NCBI RefSeq assembly: GCF_022478115.1
Contig: NZ_JAKGSC010000003.1
Coordinates: 248,001 to 312,000, forward strand
Reading direction: 5' to 3'
DNA length: 64,000 nucleotides
DNA from: Tenacibaculum aquimarinum
GTDB lineage: Bacteria > Bacteroidota > Bacteroidia > Flavobacteriales > Flavobacteriaceae
Shown: positions 52,314 to 61,659 of the stretch, one piece after another
How positions within the stretch are numbered: position 1 is the first letter of the stretch
Layout: every line of letters starts with the position of its first letter
The notes under the pieces: model-generated
The model's database searches: none
Seen by the model: only the letters and a program-made list of their open reading frames with translations
What the model was told of the DNA's origin: nothing
Position numbers and translations under genes: made by a program

Positions 52314-53173
52314 TGAAAAAAACAGTTTACATAGTAATTTGCCTTGTGTTTTTGTCTTGTGATTATTTAGGTATTCAATCTAAAAAAGCAGAGGAAGTAG
52401 AAGCGCCAATTGCTTCTGTTTATAATGTAAACTTATATAAAAAAGATATTGAAAGTTTCTTGCCTAAAAATATTACAAAAGAAGATAGTGTTGTTTTGGT
52501 AAAAAGCTTCATAAACTCTTGGGCAAAGCAGCAATTATTTCTAAAGAAAGCAGAATTAAATGCTACCGAAGCAAATAATGAAAACATAAATTCTTTAGTA
52601 AGTAATTATAGAGAAAGCCTTTTTATAAACGAGTACAAAGAACGTTTAATAAAACAGGAGTTAGATACTTTAGTTTTAGAAGATGAAATTGAAGAGTTTT
52701 ATCTCAAAAATAAAGAAAATTTCAAGCTAAATGAAGAACTTATTCAGCTTAAATATCTTCATTTTGGTAGCGAGTTATTTGATAAGAAAGACATTGTAAA
52801 AAAGTTTAAATCTAGTAAAGAAGAAGATTTGGAAAGTTTAGAAAGTCAACGAATTAACTTTAAATCATCTAGATTAAGGGACAGTACTTGGTTGTCTTTA
52901 GATAATGTTTTGTTAAAAATACCACCATTTGCAAAAGAACCTAAAGAAAAACTGTTAAAAATATCCAAATTCATCCAAAAAGAAGACAGTTTAGATGTAT
53001 ATTTGGTCGCTGTAAAAAACGTTTTAAAAAGGAATGATTTAGCACCATTAAGCTATATTACTCCACAAATAAAACAATTAATTTTACACAAACGTAAATT
53101 AGAATTAATTAGAGAGATTGAAAAAACGCTGATAAATGATGCAATTCAAAACAAAAACTTTAAAGAATATTAA
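52313..53173 (+). CDS. SurA-like N-terminal domain lipoprotein (isomerase operon)
   Basis: A 286-residue lipoprotein: MKKTVYIVICLVFLSCDYLG has the lipobox LFLSC-type, Cys16. The rest has a PpiC-operon type layout: EAPIASVYNVNLYKKDIESF, a helical region (FINSWAKQQLFLKKAELNAT) and EEFYLKNKENFKLNEELIQL near the centre, as in the chaperone part of SurA but with no clear parvulin domain. It lies between two isomerase genes that overlap it on both sides (one base and 38 bases), so it is likely part of one folding machine. The function is inferred from position. Confidence 0.8.
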   Translation: MKKTVYIVICLVFLSCDYLGIQSKKAEEVEAPIASVYNVNLYKKDIESFLPKNITKEDSVVLVKSFINSWAKQQLFLKKAELNATEANNENINSLVSNYRESLFINEYKERLIKQELDTLVLEDEIEEFYLKNKENFKLNEELIQLKYLHFGSELFDKKDIVKKFKSSKEEDLESLESQRINFKSSRLRDSTWLSLDNVLLKIPPFAKEPKEKLLKISKFIQKEDSLDVYLVAVKNVLKRNDLAPLSYITPQIKQLILHKRKLELIREIEKTLINDAIQNKNFKEY

Positions 53174-54518
53174 ATTATTAACCTTATTATTTTTCTTCGG
53201 AATTATAGCTGTTAACGCTCAAAAAGTAAAAATTGACGGTGTAGCTGTAGTTGTAGGGAAAAATATTGTTTTAGATTCTGATATTGATAAATTTAAAGAA
53301 GAAGTTAAAGTAAGAAGTGAAGGTAAAATTGAGATTTCTGACTGTGAAATGTTAGAGGAATTAATGCAACAAAAATTATTAGCGCACCATGCAGTAATTG
53401 ATAGTGTTGTAGTAACAAAATCTCAAATTGATGATCGTGTTAATAGAAGTATTGGGTATTTTACACAAGAATATGGTAGTGAAGAAAAGATGATTAAAGC
53501 CTATGGTTTTAATAGTCTTACAGACATGAAAGAAGAATTAGGTCGCGTTCAGAAAGAAAACTTATTAATAAATGGAGAGCAAGAAAAACTAACGGAAAGT
53601 GTAGATATTACACCTGAAGAAGTACGTGTTTATTATAACGGTTTAAAAGAAAAGAACGAGCTTCCTGAGTTTCCTGCAGAAATAGAATTAGCACAATTAG
53701 TATTAAGAGCAGAACCAACTAAGGAAGAAACTGAAAGAGTAATAGCAAAGTTAAATCAAATAAAAAATCAAGTAGAAAAAGATGGAGCTTCTTTTAGATT
53801 AAAAGCCATTATAAATTCTACAGATCCTTCTGTTGCTAAAAACGGAGGTAATTTAGGTGTTATTACTAAAGAAACTCAATTTATTAAAGAGTTTAAAGAA
53901 GTTGCTTTCTCTTTAGATGAAGGGCAAATTTCTGAACCATTTAAGTCGATTTTTGGTTATCATATTATCTTATTACATAAAATTAAAGGTCAAGGAAGAG
54001 AGGTTTCTCATATTTTAATGCAACCAGAAATTTCTGATGATAAACTTTCAGAAACTAAAGCAGAAGTAGAGAAATTACGTAAAGAAATTTTAGAGAATAA
54101 AATTACGTTTGAAGAAGCTGTAAAAAAATACTCTGAAGATGATGAAACTAAGAACAATGGTGGTATTTTAATGAATCCTTATTCAGGAGAAACTACTTGG
54201 GAGTTAACACGTATGGATCCAGAATTATATGGAAGAGTTAATGATCTTAAAAAAGGAGAAATTACAGAGCCTTTTTATGATGAAACACGTGGAGGAGAAA
54301 AAATGTACAAAGTAATTTTAATGAGAAACAGAACCGATACGCATACCGCAGAATTGGTAAATGACTATGTTAAAGTACAGCAATTAGCCTTGGCTAAAAA
54401 GAAAGAAGAAACTATTGCAAAATGGTCTAAAGAGAAAATTAGCGACACATATATTAAACTAAATTCCGACTTTAAAAAATGTACATTTAAAAAAGATTGG
54501 AAAAAAGAAAATAAGTAA
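53136..54518 (+). CDS. SurA-like peptidyl-prolyl isomerase
   Basis: 460 residues with a signal peptide (about 1-30, LLTLLFFFGIIAVNAQ). The SurA N-terminal chaperone domain reads VKIDGVAVVVGKNIVLDSDI, and two parvulin domains follow (EFPAEIELAQLVLRAEPTKE with FKSIFGYHIILLHKI, and GREVSHILMQPEISDDKLSE with NGGILMNPYSGETTWELTRM). It overlaps the lipoprotein gene by 38 bases. It helps bring beta-barrel proteins to the BAM complex. The start may be at the second ATG (53139). MoxR follows after a hairpin at 54544-54587. Confidence 0.92.
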   Translation: MMQFKTKTLKNIKLLTLLFFFGIIAVNAQKVKIDGVAVVVGKNIVLDSDIDKFKEEVKVRSEGKIEISDCEMLEELMQQKLLAHHAVIDSVVVTKSQIDDRVNRSIGYFTQEYGSEEKMIKAYGFNSLTDMKEELGRVQKENLLINGEQEKLTESVDITPEEVRVYYNGLKEKNELPEFPAEIELAQLVLRAEPTKEETERVIAKLNQIKNQVEKDGASFRLKAIINSTDPSVAKNGGNLGVITKETQFIKEFKEVAFSLDEGQISEPFKSIFGYHIILLHKIKGQGREVSHILMQPEISDDKLSETKAEVEKLRKEILENKITFEEAVKKYSEDDETKNNGGILMNPYSGETTWELTRMDPELYGRVNDLKKGEITEPFYDETRGGEKMYKVILMRNRTDTHTAELVNDYVKVQQLALAKKKEETIAKWSKEKISDTYIKLNSDFKKCTFKKDWKKENK

Positions 54519-54543
54519 AAATAAATAAATTTACTATATTGTC

Positions 54544-54587
54544 ATTCCCGCTTTTAGTCTATCAAAAAAGATACACCAAGCGGGAAT
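54544..54587 (+). terminator. Hairpin after surA-like gene, ATTCCCGCTT arms
   Basis: ATTCCCGCTT (54544-54553) pairs with AAGCGGGAAT (54578-54587), with a second inner stem TATC/GATA. It follows the isomerase operon, so may stop or protect the mRNA; the arms and the GTC prefix resemble the 3196-3215 repeat. Confidence 0.55.
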
Positions 54588-54629
54588 TTCATTTTAATAA
54601 AATATCGAATTAGAAAATAAGATTAAGCT

Positions 54630-55583
54630 ATGTCAGATGTAACTGCGGTAAATAATTTAGTTGAAAAATACACACAATTAAAACAAGAAATTAGCAAAGT
54701 AATTATTGGACAAGATGAAGCAGTAAGCTTTACATTATTGTCAATATTTTGTGGAGGACATTCTTTGTTAATTGGAGTTCCTGGTTTGGCAAAAACATTA
54801 TTAGTAAACACAGTTTCTGATGCTTTAGGATTGGGTTTTAAACGTATACAGTTTACACCAGATTTAATGCCTTCAGATATTTTAGGTAGTGAAATTTTAG
54901 ATGAAAATCGTCAGTTTAAATTTATAAAAGGCCCAATTTTTTCTAATATTATTTTGGCTGATGAAATTAACAGAACACCTCCAAAAACACAAGCAGCGCT
55001 TTTAGAAGCTATGCAAGAGCGTTCTGTAACCGTTACAGGACATCATTATAAGTTAGATTTACCATTCTTTGTCTTGGCAACACAAAACCCAATTGAGCAA
55101 GAAGGAACGTATCCTTTACCAGAAGCGCAATTAGACCGTTTTATGTTTTCTATTAATTTAGAATATCCAACGTTTGAAGAAGAAGTGCAAGTTGTAAAAA
55201 GCACAACTTCTAATACACAAGCAAACGTAAATTCTTTGTTTTCTGCGGAAGAAATAGTGGCTATTCAAAAACTGATTAGAAAAGTTCCTGTAGCAGATAA
55301 TGTTGTAGAGTATGCGGTTAGATTAGTCGGTAAAACAAGACCAAAATCTGACCAAGCTACAGAATTGGTTAAAAAATATATTGATTGGGGAGCAGGACCA
55401 AGAGCTTCTCAAAACTTAATTTTAGCCGCAAAAGCACACGCTGTAATTAATAAAAAATATTCTCCAGATATTGAAGATGTGCAAGCGGTTGCTGTACCAA
55501 TTTTATCGCATAGAATTGTAAAAAACTACAAAGCAGAAGCAGAAGGAATTACCGTAAAACAGATTATTGAAAGTTTGTTTTAA
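54630..55583 (+). CDS. MoxR-family AAA ATPase
   Basis: A 317-residue AAA+ chaperone. Walker A is LIGVPGLAKTLLVNTVSDAL (about 47-66), Walker B is ILADEINRTPPKTQAALLEA (about 108-127), sensor 1 is VLATQNPIEQEGTYPLPEAQ (about 148-167) and sensor 2 is GAGPRASQNLIL. MoxR proteins often work with VWA-domain proteins in the envelope; none follows here, because the next gene (rsmD) is convergent and overlaps its end by four bases. Confidence 0.93.
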   Translation: MSDVTAVNNLVEKYTQLKQEISKVIIGQDEAVSFTLLSIFCGGHSLLIGVPGLAKTLLVNTVSDALGLGFKRIQFTPDLMPSDILGSEILDENRQFKFIKGPIFSNIILADEINRTPPKTQAALLEAMQERSVTVTGHHYKLDLPFFVLATQNPIEQEGTYPLPEAQLDRFMFSINLEYPTFEEEVQVVKSTTSNTQANVNSLFSAEEIVAIQKLIRKVPVADNVVEYAVRLVGKTRPKSDQATELVKKYIDWGAGPRASQNLILAAKAHAVINKKYSPDIEDVQAVAVPILSHRIVKNYKAEAEGITVKQIIESLF

Positions 55584-56116
55584 CCTTCAAAAAAACTAAA
55601 AACATTACCACCATAACGTTTCTCGTAACTAAATTTTGAGTGATCAGAAAGTTTGGTGTGTTTAGAGTGTTCTACAATTAACAAACCGTCTTCATTTAAA
55701 AGGTTTCTTTCGAAAACCGTATCTACAATTTTTAAGAATTGTTCGGTTTCAAAATCGTACGGTGGATCAGCGAATATAATATCGGCTGTAAGCGGTGTTT
55801 TGTCTAAAAACTTATACACGTCGCTTTTGTAAGTATTAATGTCTAAATCGAGCTCTTTTGAGGTTTCATTAATGTATTTAATACATGCAAAGTGTTTGTC
55901 AATGGCGTAAATTTCTTTAGAGCCACGAGAAGCAAATTCAAAACTAATGTTTCCTGTACCAGCAAATAAATCTATAATAGAAACAGCATCAAAATAATAG
56001 TTGTTGTTTATTATATTAAACAAGCTTTCCTTTGCCATATCTGTAGTTGGTCTTACAGGTAAGTTTTTTGGTGCCGTAAGTCTTCTTCCTTTATGTTTTC
56101 CTGATATTATTCTCAT
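55580..56116 (-). CDS. rsmD: 16S rRNA guanine-966 N2-methyltransferase
   Basis: A 178-residue methyltransferase. MRIISGKHKGRRLTAPKNLP is the family N-terminus, IIDLFAGTGNISFEFASRGS is motif I (about 46-65), and IIFADPPYDFETEQFLKIVD carries the catalytic DPPY (about 115-134). It modifies the 30S subunit late in assembly. The gene starts at the stop codon of DUF3822 upstream (one-base overlap), a pairing seen across Bacteroidota. Confidence 0.95.
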   Translation of the reverse strand: MRIISGKHKGRRLTAPKNLPVRPTTDMAKESLFNIINNNYYFDAVSIIDLFAGTGNISFEFASRGSKEIYAIDKHFACIKYINETSKELDLDINTYKSDVYKFLDKTPLTADIIFADPPYDFETEQFLKIVDTVFERNLLNEDGLLIVEHSKHTKLSDHSKFSYEKRYGGNVFSFFEG

Positions 56117-56949
56117 TAGTTTACTAAAATATAGTTTGAATGTGGTGAAAAATCGTCTTCGTCCTTAAAAAATGGATTTGTACTTTTTATAAAATCGATA
56201 TTACGAATGTAGTTGTAGGTAATTTTATAAATTTCTGATTCCTCTTCAATATCACCTAAAAAAGTTAATAGGAATTCATCTGGATTTAGCCCTATTTGTT
56301 CTGCTGTAAATAAAATATAATAGATAAAATCTTCTTTTGTATTAAAAGGGAAATTGTTGTAAAAAAGCAATTTGTTTTCTTGAAGAACAATAATATCTAT
56401 TTGATTTTTAGTTACATGAACAAAAAAATGTTTTTCACTTGTATTTTTTGTGTTTTCTACAAGTTTATCAATTAAAACTGTAGAATGGTGTTTGTATTCA
56501 AACTCTCCAAAATTTTGAAACACATAATTATTAATATTTACATAAGGTACGTAAACATTTTTAGCGTCCAATTGGACTACTTCATCAAAAGTAATAAAAT
56601 CGGTTGCTAATGTTTTTATATTGAAATTTAAATAGGTTGTAAGTTCCTCTTCATTAAAATATTTAGTAGGTACTAAAGTTGCTAAATTATTTTGATGAAT
56701 TACTTCAACTTCATTAAAATCGTGTTGTAACTCTGTGTCTGTAGAGAAAATGTGTTCAATTTTTTCTAACAAAACCTCAGGTGTGGCAAGTGTGTTTTTA
56801 AAAACATATTCAGAAAAATGAATAATTTCATTTGTTTCTGAATTAGAGATACAAAAAGAAAATCCATCCAAACTAAATTGGATGGATAGATTTCTTTTAT
56901 TAGTATTTATGCTTGTATGCTTACTTTTTTTCTGCACTTCCTTTGTCAT
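56116..56949 (-). CDS. DUF3822 family protein
   Basis: 277 residues from MTKEVQKKSKHTSINTNKRN. The blocks LSIQFSLDGFSFCISNSETN, LATLVPTKYFNEEELTTYLN and FHVTKNQIDIIVLQENKLLF (FHVTK-like VHVTKNQIDIIVLQENKLLF) follow the actin-like ATPase-fold look of DUF3822, a Bacteroidota family linked with rsmD. The function is unknown. A frame back to 56970 exists; the ATG at 56949 lies inside the end of the gene upstream (28-base overlap), showing coupling. Confidence 0.85.
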   Translation of the reverse strand: MTKEVQKKSKHTSINTNKRNLSIQFSLDGFSFCISNSETNEIIHFSEYVFKNTLATPEVLLEKIEHIFSTDTELQHDFNEVEVIHQNNLATLVPTKYFNEEELTTYLNFNIKTLATDFITFDEVVQLDAKNVYVPYVNINNYVFQNFGEFEYKHHSTVLIDKLVENTKNTSEKHFFVHVTKNQIDIIVLQENKLLFYNNFPFNTKEDFIYYILFTAEQIGLNPDEFLLTFLGDIEEESEIYKITYNYIRNIDFIKSTNPFFKDEDDFSPHSNYILVN

Positions 56950-57649
56950 AAGAAGGAGGCCAGTTACCACCAGTTGTAACTTCTTCTAAAGAACCAACTG
57001 TAACAAATTCTCCTTTAATTTGGTCTGTAGTATTAGCTTCTAATTCTTGTTTTACTAAAGAAATATCCATTCCTTTTAATATTGAAGCTTTGTCTATTTT
57101 AGCGATAAAAGCAGGTACTTCTAAACCAGCAATTTTTTCAACTTTACCAACTTCTAAAGAAAACTCTTTATCTGTTCCAGGTACTTTAAACATGTTTTTG
57201 TAATCTTTACCTTCAAAAGATTTTAATACAGGTTCAAAACCAATTGTATCTACAACTCTAAAAGATTTTTTTACAGATATACCACTACCAACTCTAACAT
57301 CTTTTTCAACGTTGTTAGTTTGTGTAATTGCTAATTTACCATTCTCAATAAAGGTAATTAATGCATTTTTATCTTTTGTAAAAGTTCCGTAAACCTCGTT
57401 GTACTTAACTTCAGCATCACGAACCATCTTTAAATTAGTAATTACTTTAGCGTAACGTACTTGTTTTTCTTTGGCAAATTTAATTGGCTTCATAATACCT
57501 TCGTAAATTTTAAAACCTAAAAAGATAGTTAATGCTAGTAATAATAAAGATACTAACCATCTCATTTTAAGAGGTACAAATTTAACAATTACAAATGCTA
57601 AAAGAAACGCAACTACAACAGCTGCCAAAATCATTAGAAATAATCCCAT
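56921..57649 (-). CDS. Membrane protein of unknown function
   Basis: 242 residues with two N-terminal membrane segments (about 3-24, LFLMILAAVVVAFLLAFVIV; and about 31-48, WLVSLLLLALTIFLGFKIYE), followed by a soluble part containing YAKVITNLKMVRDAEVKYNE (predicted coiled helix, as in pilin-like proteins) and NMFKVPGTDKEFSLEVGKVE. I do not recognise the family. It ends SAEKK after WPPSYDKG. It leads the rsmD operon: 56949-56921 overlap, then the rsmD start at 56116. Confidence 0.8.
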   Translation of the reverse strand: MGLFLMILAAVVVAFLLAFVIVKFVPLKMRWLVSLLLLALTIFLGFKIYEGIMKPIKFAKEKQVRYAKVITNLKMVRDAEVKYNEVYGTFTKDKNALITFIENGKLAITQTNNVEKDVRVGSGISVKKSFRVVDTIGFEPVLKSFEGKDYKNMFKVPGTDKEFSLEVGKVEKIAGLEVPAFIAKIDKASILKGMDISLVKQELEANTTDQIKGEFVTVGSLEEVTTGGNWPPSYDKGSAEKK

Positions 57650-57732
57650 TTTATATTTTGTTTTTTAATAGTGTTCTCGCAAATCTACAATTTTTTTTTT
57701 AGGATGAAAACTTTTATTTATAAATCAATATC

Positions 57733-57740
57733 TATATTTG
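57733..57740 (+). promoter_or_regulatory. Possible -7 box of the RecD-like gene
   Basis: TATATTTG ends four bases before the ATG at 57745. No TTG lies 19 bases upstream. If used, the mRNA would be nearly leaderless. Confidence 0.4.
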
Positions 57741-57744
57741 AAGT

Positions 57745-59169
57745 ATGATAAAATCATCTAAAGATTTATACCAAGAATTTCTTAAAAACTTTCCGCATTC
57801 GCCCACTATTAAACAGAATGAGCTTTTACGATTATTAGCAAATTTTACTTTTGAAAATAACAATAATGCGTTATTTTTATTAAAAGGATACGCTGGAACG
57901 GGAAAAACTACAACAATAAGTACTATTGTAAACAACTTATGGCGCGCAGAAAAGAAAGCTGTTTTGTTGGCGCCAACAGGTAGAGCTGCCAAAGTAATTT
58001 CTGTATATTCTAAAAAACAAGCCTTAACAATTCACAAGAAAATATACTTTCCTAAAAAACAAAGTAACGGTTCTGTAGCGTTTACATTACAAACAAATAA
58101 GCATACAAACACCTTATTTATTGTTGATGAAGCTTCAATGATTCCAGATAAATCTCAAAATGCAAATTTATTTGAAAACGATTCTTTATTAGCAGATTTA
58201 ATTTCGTACGTCTATTCTGGAAAAAACTGTAAACTTGTTTTTATTGGAGATACTGCACAATTACCACCAGTAAAGTTAGCTGTAAGTCCGGCTTTAGAAG
58301 CGTCTAAATTAGAATATCAATACGATAAGGAAGTAACAGAGATTGAGTTGGATGAGGTTATGAGACAGCATGAAAACTCTGGAATTTTAGCCAACGCAAC
58401 TACAATTCGTTTTTTATTACTGAATAATGCTACTCATTTTCAGTTCGATATAAATTTTCCTGATATTATTCGTTTAGAAGATGGTTACGATATTGAAGAT
58501 GCAATTACGTCTTGCTACGATGGTGTTATTGGAGTAGAAGACACTGCAATAATTGTTAGATCTAACAAGAGAGCCAATCAATATAATCAACAAATACGAT
58601 TACAGATACGTGGTCAAGAGAATGAAATTTCTACTGGAGATTATGTAATGGTTGTTAAAAATAATTATTATTGGTTAAAAGATTCTTCTTCCGCAGGTTT
58701 TATTGCAAATGGAGATATTTGTGAAGTTATGCGTATCAATTCAATTAAAGAATTATACGGATTTAAATTTGCTGAAGTAGAAGTAAGAATGATTGATTAT
58801 CCAGATATGAAACCATTTGAAACCGTTTTGTTATTAGATACATTAACAAGCGAAAGTCCATCTTTAACTTATGAGGAAAGTAATAAATTATACCAAGCTG
58901 TAAAAGAAGATTATGCGCATGAAAAATCTAAATACAAACAGTTTATGGCTATTAAAAAGAATAAGTTTTTTAATGCGTTACAAGTAAAATTCTCATATGC
59001 AATGACCTGTCATAAATCTCAAGGAGGACAATGGAATACCATTTTTATTGAACAACCTTATTTACCTGAAGGTCCAAGTATAGAATATTTAAGATGGTTA
59101 TACACAGCAATTACAAGAGCACAAGAAAAATTGTATTTAATAGGTTTTAAAGATGATTGTTTTGAGTAG
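57745..59169 (+). CDS. ATP-dependent RecD-like DNA helicase
   Basis: A 474-residue superfamily 1 helicase. Motif I is LLKGYAGTGKTTTISTIVNN (about 46-65), motif II is FIVDEASMIPDKSQ (about 129-142), motif III-like FIGDTAQLPPVKLAVSP (about 170-186), and the C-terminal UvrD_C_2 region is FSYAMTCHKSQGGQWNTIFI, ending with YTAITRAQEKLYLIGFK (motif VI). It is the short 1B type with no RecBC partner in the window. It is isolated downstream of the divergent rsmD operon. Confidence 0.9.
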   Translation: MIKSSKDLYQEFLKNFPHSPTIKQNELLRLLANFTFENNNNALFLLKGYAGTGKTTTISTIVNNLWRAEKKAVLLAPTGRAAKVISVYSKKQALTIHKKIYFPKKQSNGSVAFTLQTNKHTNTLFIVDEASMIPDKSQNANLFENDSLLADLISYVYSGKNCKLVFIGDTAQLPPVKLAVSPALEASKLEYQYDKEVTEIELDEVMRQHENSGILANATTIRFLLLNNATHFQFDINFPDIIRLEDGYDIEDAITSCYDGVIGVEDTAIIVRSNKRANQYNQQIRLQIRGQENEISTGDYVMVVKNNYYWLKDSSSAGFIANGDICEVMRINSIKELYGFKFAEVEVRMIDYPDMKPFETVLLLDTLTSESPSLTYEESNKLYQAVKEDYAHEKSKYKQFMAIKKNKFFNALQVKFSYAMTCHKSQGGQWNTIFIEQPYLPEGPSIEYLRWLYTAITRAQEKLYLIGFKDDCFE

Positions 59170-59353
59170 TAATAAAGTGCAATTTTGAAGGTTCGTTTAA
59201 CGTGTTTGTGTGCCAGTAATTTTAGGAGAAAAAACAGAACTAGCAAATGTGTAACTACCTTTTTAGGCAAACAATAGTAATCTTATATGTTAGATGTTTC
59301 CAGTAGTTTTTACTTTATACTTTCATTTTTTTATATTATTTCATGAAAAAAGA

Positions 59354-60472
59354 TTAATTACTTGAAAAAGCTGATTTAAAATTTGATTTATAATTTTTAA
59401 AATCATCTTTTGATTTTATTTCCTTAAAATCATCATTAGCAATGAATTTTAGATATAATTCAAAATCTTGAAGATTAATATTACCTCCAATTGGAGCTAT
59501 AAAATTACTTTTTTCATCAAGAAAAATTAAATGAGGGAAACTATTTATCCCAAAAGAATTAGCAAATTCGTAAAATGTTAATACTTGATCCCTATATTTT
59601 ATTTTTTTTTCTTTTTTTGAATTAAGAGTAGTAATAAAATTTACAGAATAATATTTCTTATTAAGATAATTTATAGCATCATTATTACTTAAGTTTTGTT
59701 TAATTAGCTTACTTACGTTATTTTTAAAATCTAAATAAATTAAAATCTTTTTTGGTTTATCGACTTGTAAATTTATTGCTTCTTCAAGACTTAACCATTT
59801 AATTTTTTCTGAAAAAACATTCTTGTTTTTTAATTTATCTCTATTGTTTATATCTGCATTTTTATAGTTATAGTAAATATTTTCAAGTTTTGAAATACTA
59901 TTTTGGGCTCTTTCTGATAATGGATATAACGTGTGTTTTGACCAATTTTTATTTTTCTCTTTAGCTTTTTTTAGTTCATTATTCCACTTGTTGACATAAT
60001 TATTATATTCTTTGCGATAAGTACCTGCTTTTTTACCCCAATAAATTGTTTTAGAAGCATAGTCATTATTTTCGCTAACTTTCCTATTAAAAGAATTTTT
60101 AATATAATCACAATTTCCATTTCCTGCTTGGCATATTTTTAGGGTTAGATCTATAGTTTTTAATGATCTTTGTGCGCTTTTATTTAAATCTCCATAATGT
60201 TTATTATTATATTTCGCAGTCTCTAAATTTTTATATAATTCAGTATTTTCAGGCTCAGTATATTTTTTTTTAAAAGCTTCTATAGGATTTTCTTCTGATG
60301 TTTCTTTTGATTCGCTTTTTATTAATTTTAAAGTAGAATTAAATTCATCCATATAGTTTAATTCTTTCATAACATGAATAAAATCAACTTCATCAATAGA
60401 TTTATTTAAAATTTGACTAAAAGAACTAAAGTTAAATAGGAAGATCGTAATTAAAGTTATATTTCGTTTCAT
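59354..60472 (-). CDS. Exported thioredoxin-fold protein without CXXC
   Basis: 372 residues with a signal peptide (1-19, FLFNFSSFSQ). The middle is helical and lysine/asparagine-rich (about 60-230), with a single pair of Cys (Cys near 115 and 119, KICQAGNGNC). From about 235 on there is a thioredoxin-like fold, KKILIYLDFKNNVSKLIKQN, where the WCxxC catalytic site is replaced, and FGINSFPHLIFLDEKSNFIA, which holds the cis-Pro. It is likely non-redox or uses other Cys. The sequence is more AT-rich and low-complexity than its neighbours. The preceding 184-base gap holds no gene that I can support. Confidence 0.7.
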   Translation of the reverse strand: MKRNITLITIFLFNFSSFSQILNKSIDEVDFIHVMKELNYMDEFNSTLKLIKSESKETSEENPIEAFKKKYTEPENTELYKNLETAKYNNKHYGDLNKSAQRSLKTIDLTLKICQAGNGNCDYIKNSFNRKVSENNDYASKTIYWGKKAGTYRKEYNNYVNKWNNELKKAKEKNKNWSKHTLYPLSERAQNSISKLENIYYNYKNADINNRDKLKNKNVFSEKIKWLSLEEAINLQVDKPKKILIYLDFKNNVSKLIKQNLSNNDAINYLNKKYYSVNFITTLNSKKEKKIKYRDQVLTFYEFANSFGINSFPHLIFLDEKSNFIAPIGGNINLQDFELYLKFIANDDFKEIKSKDDFKNYKSNFKSAFSSN

Positions 60473-60626
60473 TTTTTAATTTTAAAAATATTATTTTTTC
60501 TTTATTCTTTTCTTCATAAATAACAGTCAATGTTTTGAGAATATTCACAGTTTTAATTGTTAATATTCAACATTAAGCGAATTTAGTGTTTTTTTTTTGA
60601 GAGAAAGGTAAGTAAACTAAATAGGG

Positions 60627-61577
60627 TTACTTAAGCAGGTAATTAAGCTGAATTGTACCATACGTATTTCCACTCGTATATTTTAAACCTTCACTTTTTT
60701 TAGTTAGATAATTTACGATATAGCCAAAATTAAAACGATTTACAGTAAACTTATAACCAATTTCAAAACCGTACCTTAAATTAACTATTTCACCTGTAAC
60801 AGGATTGTTATCGGTAAAAATACTTCCTTCAAGGGTTGCGTCATAAAAGGCGTATGTAATAAACGGTTTTATAAAAAAGAAAGATTCTACTTCTCTTACA
60901 AAACTTGTGTTTTCATTATTTACAGACGTATTAAATGCAATAGAATTGATGATTTTTTGTAATGGTTCAAAACTTAAACGTGTATAAAAACCTGTAGTAA
61001 TATCTGTATAAACAGAACCCAATTTAGCATTGTTTATCCAAGTTATATCAAAATAATTGCTCTTATCAGCAACTAAATGTTTATTATAATCTGCTTGAAA
61101 ATTTATACCAAATGCATCCTTTATTTGATATTTCCATCCAATAGCTTCTTCAAAACCATACAAATCATGGATTGCTGTTTGTAATTCTCTACCAAACGCA
61201 GAAGGTCCAACAATACCTAATTGCACCGATGTTTTAAAAATAGTATTGCTTTTATAAGCTCTATTTATACCAAAACTACCAAATAAATACCCTGCAAAAG
61301 GCCTGTCGTGTTCATTAATATTATAAACTAGCGCTTTATAAGGCGTGTACATATGATGGCCTAACTGAAACTCAAATATTTTTTTTTCTATAGTTGATGA
61401 ATTATTTTTAGCTAAATATCTATACGTAAAAAACATACCATTTGTATAATAACGATCTCTATTTATAGAAGTGTATAGATCATTATCATTTATAAAACTA
61501 AATTCTTTAGCGTATTTTTCTTGAGAAAAAATGCTCATAGAAATAGTTATAAGCATGAATAAAATATTTTTTTTCAT
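60627..61577 (-). CDS. Lipid A deacylase LpxR-family outer-membrane protein
   Basis: 316 residues from MKKNILFMLITISMSIFSQE, a signal peptide, then FSFINDNDLYTSINRDRYYT with the NDND/DRYYTNG pattern, which in LpxR contains the active-site residues. A His-rich LGHHMYTPYKALVYNI and HDRPFAGYLFGSFGINRAYK follow, and the chain ends as a barrel (GNTYGTIQLNYLLK). LpxR removes the 3'-acyloxyacyl group of lipid A at the outer membrane. An LpxL-type acyltransferase (39088-39993) in the window is the matching biosynthetic activity. The frame back to 61601 is rejected because the signal peptide starts at 61577. Confidence 0.85.
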   Translation of the reverse strand: MKKNILFMLITISMSIFSQEKYAKEFSFINDNDLYTSINRDRYYTNGMFFTYRYLAKNNSSTIEKKIFEFQLGHHMYTPYKALVYNINEHDRPFAGYLFGSFGINRAYKSNTIFKTSVQLGIVGPSAFGRELQTAIHDLYGFEEAIGWKYQIKDAFGINFQADYNKHLVADKSNYFDITWINNAKLGSVYTDITTGFYTRLSFEPLQKIINSIAFNTSVNNENTSFVREVESFFFIKPFITYAFYDATLEGSIFTDNNPVTGEIVNLRYGFEIGYKFTVNRFNFGYIVNYLTKKSEGLKYTSGNTYGTIQLNYLLK

Positions 61578-61659
61578 GTTTACAAATATATATTTTATCA
61601 AGAAAATTTTATCGGTTTTGTCTTAAATATTGCTACATTAGTCGTTCTTATTTTTTAAA

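Noticed and set aside
59170-59353. Cassette-edge-like sequence after the RecD-like gene
   Set aside because: A GTTTAACGTG run and GT-rich bases looked like a worn hairpin arm, but no complementary partner was found.
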